Assembly: GCA_013396525.1 (NCBI GenBank)
Contig: VWYX01000253.1
Span: 62,001 to 126,000 of the forward strand
Source: Chaetorhynchus papuensis
Taxonomy: Eukaryota; Chordata; Aves; Passeriformes; Rhipiduridae
DNA length: 64,000 nt
Reading direction: 5' to 3'
Shown here: piece by piece, positions 58,850 through 64,000 of the stretch
Layout of the letters: the number at the start of each line of letters is the position of its first letter
How positions within the stretch are numbered: the first letter of the stretch is position 1
Notes under the pieces: model-generated
Database searches by the model: none
Seen by the model: the letters and a program-made list of their open reading frames with translations, nothing else
Told to the model about the DNA's origin: nothing
Program-made: the position numbers and the translations under genes

Positions 58850-59116
58850 GTGTCATCCGGCCCGGCCTCCAGGCACACCCGGCCCCGAGCCCCGTCCCGC
58901 CGCCGCCGGGGGCCCACAGGGGCCAGGGCGGTACGTGCCGGGGCGCACGGCCGAGCCCGCCAGCCGCGGGGCTGGTGGGGGCGGGCAGGGGTCGGGGGGG
59001 AGGGGGGCGGTGAGGCGCACGTGGCGCCTGGGGGGCGGTGCTCGGCCGGGCACGCCTCACTCCCGCCCCGCCTCGCCCCTCCGCCCTTATAGCGGCGGGG
59101 GCGGGGGCGGCTGCAC
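58850..59116 (+). promoter_or_regulatory. CpG-island promoter of a divergent plus-strand gene, probably SLC16A1
   Basis: Very GC-rich sequence has GC boxes (ccgccccg near 59063), G-runs at 58974-59010, a CACGTG E-box at 59018-59023 and a TATA-like TTATAG at 59087-59092. An initiator-like CACTC lies about 25 bases downstream of the TATA-like element. The element order fits transcription rightward. Naming the gene SLC16A1 is inference from the human order, where SLC16A1 is divergent from LRIG2. Confidence 0.6.
59018..59023. promoter_or_regulatory. canonical E-box CACGTG upstream of the right-hand start site
   Basis: Palindromic CACGTG about 95 bases before the putative start, in a GCACGTGGCGC context. 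Consistent with MYC/MAX or USF binding. Confidence 0.5.
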
Positions 59117-59141
59117 TCGGCGGCAGCGGCGGCACCCGCAG
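59114..59141 (+). other. SLC16A1: putative non-coding first exon, probably SLC16A1 exon 1
   Basis: A candidate start site near 59114 is followed by GC-rich sequence to the donor CGCAG|GTAGGG at 59142. There is no ATG in the short exon, which fits SLC16A1 (monocarboxylate transporter MCT1), whose first exon is non-coding in mammals with a long first intron. Both exon limits and gene identity are inferred; the start may lie upstream. Confidence 0.35.
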
Positions 59142-59158
59142 GTAGGGCCTGGGCGGCC

Positions 59159-59164
59159 CACGTG
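59159..59164. promoter_or_regulatory. canonical E-box CACGTG just inside the first intron
   Basis: Second palindromic CACGTG, about 20 bases after the exon 1 donor, followed by GGCGCG like the upstream copy. Confidence 0.5.
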
Positions 59165-59848
59165 GCGCGACGGGACGGGCGGGTGAGGGGGGGCCTCGGG
59201 GTCAGGCCCCCGGCTCTGGGAGCCCCGTGCGCTCCGGCGGCCCAGGGCCGCCACTCCCGGCCCGGCTTGGGGGTCCTGGAGCCGGTGAGGGTCCTGGGTC
59301 GTTGCCGGGGCTGGGGGTCGCCGGGGCTGGCGGCCGGTAGGTTCCACACCGGCATTTCGGGTTGGAACCGCCGCCTCGGTCTCCCCGCGCCCCCGAACTG
59401 AGGGGGGAGCCATGTTTTGTTCCCGCTCTGGTATGGCCGCATGGTGAGGATCCCACAGTAGCCTGCCCCGATCGCCTTCGTCCCTCTCTCACCGGCAGCA
59501 GCGCCTTGGGGTCGGGGTTTCCCCGGCTTCCTTCTCCTGGCGAACGGTGAGGATGGATGATGGTGGCCTCGGGGAGCTCGGGTAGCCCAGCTGCCCCGGG
59601 GTGGGGGTTCCCTGTGCCGGGGAACTCCTCGTTTCCCCGGCCCGGCCCCTCAGGGCGCAGCCCCCGCGTGTTTGTGGGCCGCCCCGGGGAATCCCCGCAC
59701 CGTTTGAGGGTGTTCGATAAACGCTGGGGCGTACAGAAGAGGTGATTACTGTGTGTGTTTGGCTCTTGATAAAGGAAAGGAGGACCTGGGAACTGCGTGG
59801 GAGCCGTGTCCTGGGAGTGGGTCTGCGGTATTGGGTTGCACGGGGCTA

Positions 59849-59862
59849 CCCCCCCCCCCCCC
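59849..59862. repeat. (C)14 homopolymer
   Basis: Fourteen C in the putative first intron of the plus-strand gene; G14 on the other strand. Confidence 0.95.
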
Positions 59863-61599
59863 ATCCCCGTGGGGAGTACTCTTGTAGCCCTCAGCGCCTG
59901 GGTGAGCACTATATCGCGATGCTGCTCGCATCGGCCTTTAGGTGATTCCTCTTGGTAGGTGCTTAGAGCTGGACCTCGGACACTCGAGGCTGCTCAGGTG
60001 GGTGAGTGACCCAAGTCCTTCAGCACCGTGATCCCATGCTGTCTTTGTAGGATGGACTGCGGAACCGTGCTCTGGCACCAGGAAAAGCGCCTTTAACGCT
60101 TGTTTCTGCCTTGCTCAGAGAGGAGGTGGCAGTAAGGTCTTGATGGTGTACCGAGGCCGTATGTGTTTCGGGCACGCACCCAGCCTCCCGTGCGTGAATC
60201 GCTCAGCTGGCGAGGTGTTGCGGTGACCGGCAGCAGAAAGCTAGGACTGCTGAAGTTCACTGGTGGCCCGTGGTAGCTCACACTCGCTGGGTAGCAAGGG
60301 GCTGTCAGAATGCTCTCAGAGCCAGCACCTGCTCTGGTCCTGGGGTCAGCTCTGGTTGAAGCCTGGTGGCCTTTGGCAGGTGTTTGCTGGCCCCAGGGTG
60401 AGATGCTCAGGGAGCTCAGTGGGGCTGGGCTCTAGAGTGCTGCTGGGATGCTTCACCCAAGGTGGGTGTTGCAGGTCGGGCAGGAGTTCTGCAGCTGAAG
60501 GATGCGCAAATGAGTCACGAAGGAGCGAACAATGCTTGAGGGTTTGAAAGTTGATCCAGGCAAAGGGGATGAGTGTGAGCAGGAGGATCAGAAGGAAATT
60601 GTGAATTCGATCTGCGGCAGAAGAGGTGGGATTTGTGTCCTGGAACAGTAAATGGCCCGAGTGCTCACACCCTGCCCTTTACGGATTGTCCTTTTGCACC
60701 ACGGTTACTCATGTTCTCCGGCTTTAAGTTTCTTCTGAGGAAAAAGGTGGGTTTTCTTAGTTGCATCACAAGAAACCTGGTATAATGATTCTGGTTTTGT
60801 GCCTTTCTGTGAGTCTTAAGTCTTTTTGTGGTGCCCAGGCATCCCATTTTCATGCTAAGTGAGGTCATTTAGTGCTGTTGGGTTCTCCCGGGTGTCTTTG
60901 CACTGAGGTTTCCTTGGCTGTGTCTGGAAGGAAAGGAGCAGTGCTGAGAAATAGGCAGGGAACAGCTGGGGTATGCTGGGTGTAAAGAAACTCCCCAAGC
61001 CCCTGATGGTGCCTTTGTTGGGAAGGAACTTTTTTGGTCTTAGATGAATCTCTGGGGTGATAGACCTCCTGATTACAGACAAGTTCTACTAGTGTATGGC
61101 AAGTCTCCCTGCCCCAAAGTCGTGGGGGGTACCTGTGGCTGTCCTGGCCCCTTGGAAGGTGTGAAGCATGGTTCCCTTCCAGGAGGTGTTACCTGGAAAA
61201 AGTGTGAATGGTCGCATGTGCTTTCTCTTGGCTCCTTTCTGGCACAGTTGGCCTGATTTATCTGGCAGCTAAGGTGGAAAATACCCAGTGACTTTCATGC
61301 TGTCATTTTTTATCTCCTTTATGAGGAGTTGAAAAGCTGCACGTAGGCTTGGGAGGTGCATCTCATTAAGCCCTGTAGTGCAAATCTATTGTTGCACTTT
61401 TATGGCTTTTCCTATTTCCTCCTCTGGAATCAGCCTATAACAGACTCATAAGAAAGTGGGAGCCTCTCACCAGCGGTATCGGTATGACTCACTTTCAAAT
61501 GTGCCCTTAGAGCCTCTGCAGAGTAGTTGTTCTGTAGCCAAGGAAAATCCATGTGGGGCTGTAGTTAGTTACTGAAACCACAATCACTGGAGTGCTACC

Positions 61600-61815
61600 G
61601 GGCCCTCGGTGTGACCTCCTCTCCTGCCTCCATCCCAGTGCTGCCTTGGTCCTGGTTTGAGGGCTGAGTCCTCGATGTGAGTGTCCCACCTCCATCCCTG
61701 TACTCCTGGGTCCTTGGTGTGACCTCCTCTCCCACCTCCACCCTTGTGCTTTTTCGTCCTTGGTGTGCATGTCCCACCTCTATCCCAGTGCTTCCTCATC
61801 TGTGGTTTGAGGGCT
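61600..61815. repeat. minisatellite of about 45-base subunits
   Basis: Four related units (ggtgtgacctcctctcc..., gatgtgagtgtcccacc...) begin near 61608, 61674, 61716 and 61762. The first and third are 107 bases apart and the most alike, suggesting a higher-order period. Confidence 0.75.
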
Positions 61816-64000
61816 CGAAGGTAGCAATAATGTGGGAGTGGCTGGGATCAAAATTCAGACTCCTGCTCTTAGGGAAGGGACAGCCAGTTCTGTTTGATAG
61901 TGACGGCTGTGACTTTTTGGGATTTTGCAGCCCCCTGCTTTGCCAAGACACGCAGAGCTGTCTCTGGCTGGCATTGCGGGTGTCTAATGAAAGAATGCCG
62001 ATGCTATTCCATACCACATTTTTCTCATTCTGAGGATTTCCGGGCGGGCACAGGGTGTCCTGGGAGCGTTCCTGAGCACTGCTGGTGCGGGGAGGATCAA
62101 CTCTGTGTCCTGGCAAAGTATGACTTGTGCTCAGGGTGGAACTGGGAAACCCTCTACAGGGGCTTGAGCACCCCCTGTCCCCTCCTGAGACTGAGGGGCT
62201 TGTCTGGCAGCCGGTGCTGTGGGAATCGCTTTCCCTGGGGGTGGGGGGACAGTTAGAGAGGGGACTCTGGGTGCTGTGCTGGGGGCTGAAGCTGATGTGA
62301 GCTCAGAGTACGTGCAAGAGCTGCTTGATTCACATAATGTTCTTGTAACTGGCCTGCAAACCCCTCTGGCTGCAGGGTTTAGGGTCAGAGGGCTTTAGAA
62401 GAGCCGTGGCCACAGACAAGCTCTGGTGTAGAAATAAGCCAGGCTTTCTTCCTTGGGCATGTTAGTAGCTTGCCTAAGCTTGATTTCATGCTTTCTCGTA
62501 CCAGTAAGATGTAAGATCCTTACTGAGCATTGCTGATGCTAACAACTAGGCACAGCAGCCCCAGATGGGAGCTTCTCTGGTGGACACAAGTAGCTGCTCA
62601 TCTCTCTGGTTGGTTGGCTTCCCCCAAAGCTGCCAAGAAACTATCCCAACATCTCACTTTGCAGGGCAGCTTGTAGCCTTTCATTGTGCCATGCTGGGAG
62701 TGTTTTGGGGGCTGAGGGGCTGTGTCCACCAGCGAGACCAATTGTGAATGTCCAGGGAAAGTCTGTGGTCTTGCCCCGTGGGGTGAGCAGGATGATCTGT
62801 GCCTCTGCAGGTTGAGGCTCGTGCTGCCAGTGGGGGAGCTGGAGGAGGGCAGCTGCCAAGGCCGTGTCCCGTGGCGTCTGTCTGTCTGCGCGCTGGTGTT
62901 GGCTCACCGGGCCGACAGACCAGGGCATGTCTGGGGGTGTGTTGGCCATCCCTGGTGGGAAGAGGCACTGAGTGGGCTGGGCTGCTTCTGGCCAAAACCT
63001 TGAGCTTGCCTGTGCGGGCTGCCGGCCTTGAGTGAGCCCTGCCTGTGCTGCTGACCTTGGCTCACCCCAGCAGCAAAGGCTGGGGCTGAGCAGGGCCTCA
63101 ATTGACTATTGTCCTGGTGCAGAGCCCTTGGAAGCGCTGGGGAGTCACGTAGGCCATGTGCTGCCAGGTTAAACCCCCACTGTGGGTGCCCGCTGGAATT
63201 ACAGCTCTGTGCATAATGCTCTAAACCCGCTTAAAACTGGTTAAAGTGGTGTCTCAACTCCTGACAATCTTTATTTCATCTTACTTCAGGCCAGAAAAAG
63301 GCCAATTTTGAAGCAATAGATTGTTATTGGCTGTGAACAGCTGGCGATTGCCAGCACCTTTGTTTCCTCAGCATGAGATCTCAGTTTAGCTTCAGGGACC
63401 AGAAGGGGTGCTGGGGGCCTGCCATCTCCCCATGTTGGGCAGATGTCCCATGGATGTTTATGGCCCTATGCTGAGCACTGGAGGAGCCTCTTGTGGTGAG
63501 CTGGGCTTGGGATGTTGTGCTGGGAGGGGTAGATGTGGCTAATCCTTGCTAATTCTTTGGGCTGGGGGCTGATGGGAGTGGGCTCCTGGGAAACAGCATC
63601 CCCCTTTTCTGCTGGGGGCTTGAGGGAGGAGCCCCCTCGGGGAGTGCGATCTGTGCTGCTAGCAAGGGGCCGCTTTGTGCCCATCCTGCCTGGCCTAGGT
63701 GTTTCAGTGTTGGCATTCACAGGCCAAAGACTGGGTCCAGTTGACAAAGGCATGAGAGGCCTAAATGGCCGTTGGATAGCTGGGAGATCTCTGGACATCT
63801 TTTTGCTGTAGAGATCCTGCTCTGGACATTGCTATGTCCATCTCAGAACCTGGGGGAGCACAGGAGAAGCAGAAAGCAGGAAACAAAGACAGCAGCGCTG
63901 GGATGAGCCGCTGTGGATTTCACACCTGCCAAGATGCCGGATGAGCCTCTGCTGGCAGCAGCACAAGACTGTGTGGACACCAGGCTGATGATGGGTTGTG

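Larger units (their letters stand above)
58850..59720. other. CpG island at the right-hand promoter
   Basis: Continuous high GC with frequent CpG, clearly distinct from the sequence on both sides. It runs from the promoter into the first intron. Confidence 0.75.
59142..64000 (+). other. putative intron 1 of the plus-strand gene
   Basis: 4.9 kb to the window edge. The first 550 bases are still CpG island, including a CACGTG at 59159-59164. A C14 tract lies at 59849-59862 and a minisatellite at 61600-61815. No coding exon resembling a 12-span transporter is seen, so the coding part of SLC16A1, if this is that gene, must lie beyond 64000. Confidence 0.45.

Noticed and set aside
58816..59909. 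Large minus-strand open frames over the right-hand CpG island
   Set aside because: Proline, arginine and glycine-rich frames produced by CpG-island composition; the promoter signals point to the plus strand.
1..64000. CRISPR arrays, operons, phage or plasmid features
   Set aside because: None expected or seen in vertebrate nuclear DNA; spaced repeats present are CR1 tails, microsatellites and minisatellites.

Overview
This is vertebrate nuclear DNA, almost certainly from a bird. The organism call rests on about 20 CR1 LINE 3' fragments that carry the typical avian tail (tcatagaatca...ggtttgggttggaaggga). It also rests on compact introns and on one large multi-exon gene whose protein matches a known vertebrate receptor-like family. 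There is no bacterial operon structure, and nearly all short open frames are chance frames or CR1 translations.

The main gene is LRIG2 (leucine-rich repeats and immunoglobulin-like domains 2). It lies on the minus strand, with its start codon at 40677 and its stop at 21450. I could place 18 coding exons with GT-AG boundaries and continuous reading frame; together they encode about 1,061 residues. The order is signal peptide, LRRNT, about 15 LRRs, LRRCT, three Ig domains, one membrane span and a cytoplasmic tail. LRIG2 is preferred over LRIG1 and LRIG3 because of its length and because of recalled LRIG2-like sequence in LRR2, the juxtamembrane region and the C-terminus. A 3'UTR of up to about 2.9 kb runs to about 18.6 kb. 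A CpG-island promoter lies at about 40.68-41.05 kb.

At the right is a second CpG island, 58.85-59.7 kb, with a TATA-like element, GC boxes, two CACGTG E-boxes and a donor site at 59142 on the plus strand. It looks like the promoter and non-coding first exon of a divergently transcribed gene. In human, SLC16A1 (lactate transporter MCT1) lies head-to-head with LRIG2, so SLC16A1 is the favoured but unproven identity. The last 4.9 kb would then be its intron 1.

Layout: 1-18.6 kb is intergenic DNA downstream of LRIG2, with scattered CR1 pieces, AT-rich candidate regulatory blocks and no convincing gene. 18.6-40.7 kb is LRIG2. 40.7-58.8 kb is the GC-rich interval between the two promoters; it holds CR1 pieces at each end, is nearly CR1-free from 42.3 to 52.9 kb, and contains several AT-rich islands with homeodomain or POU motifs. 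58.6-64 kb is the second promoter and intron. LRIG2 is a membrane protein implicated in axon guidance and growth-factor or BMP signalling. The neighbouring promoter, if SLC16A1, drives a monocarboxylate transporter; the two share a divergent arrangement but no evident pathway.

I saw no sign of a novel biological system. The observations below concern gene structure, repeats and candidate regulatory DNA.
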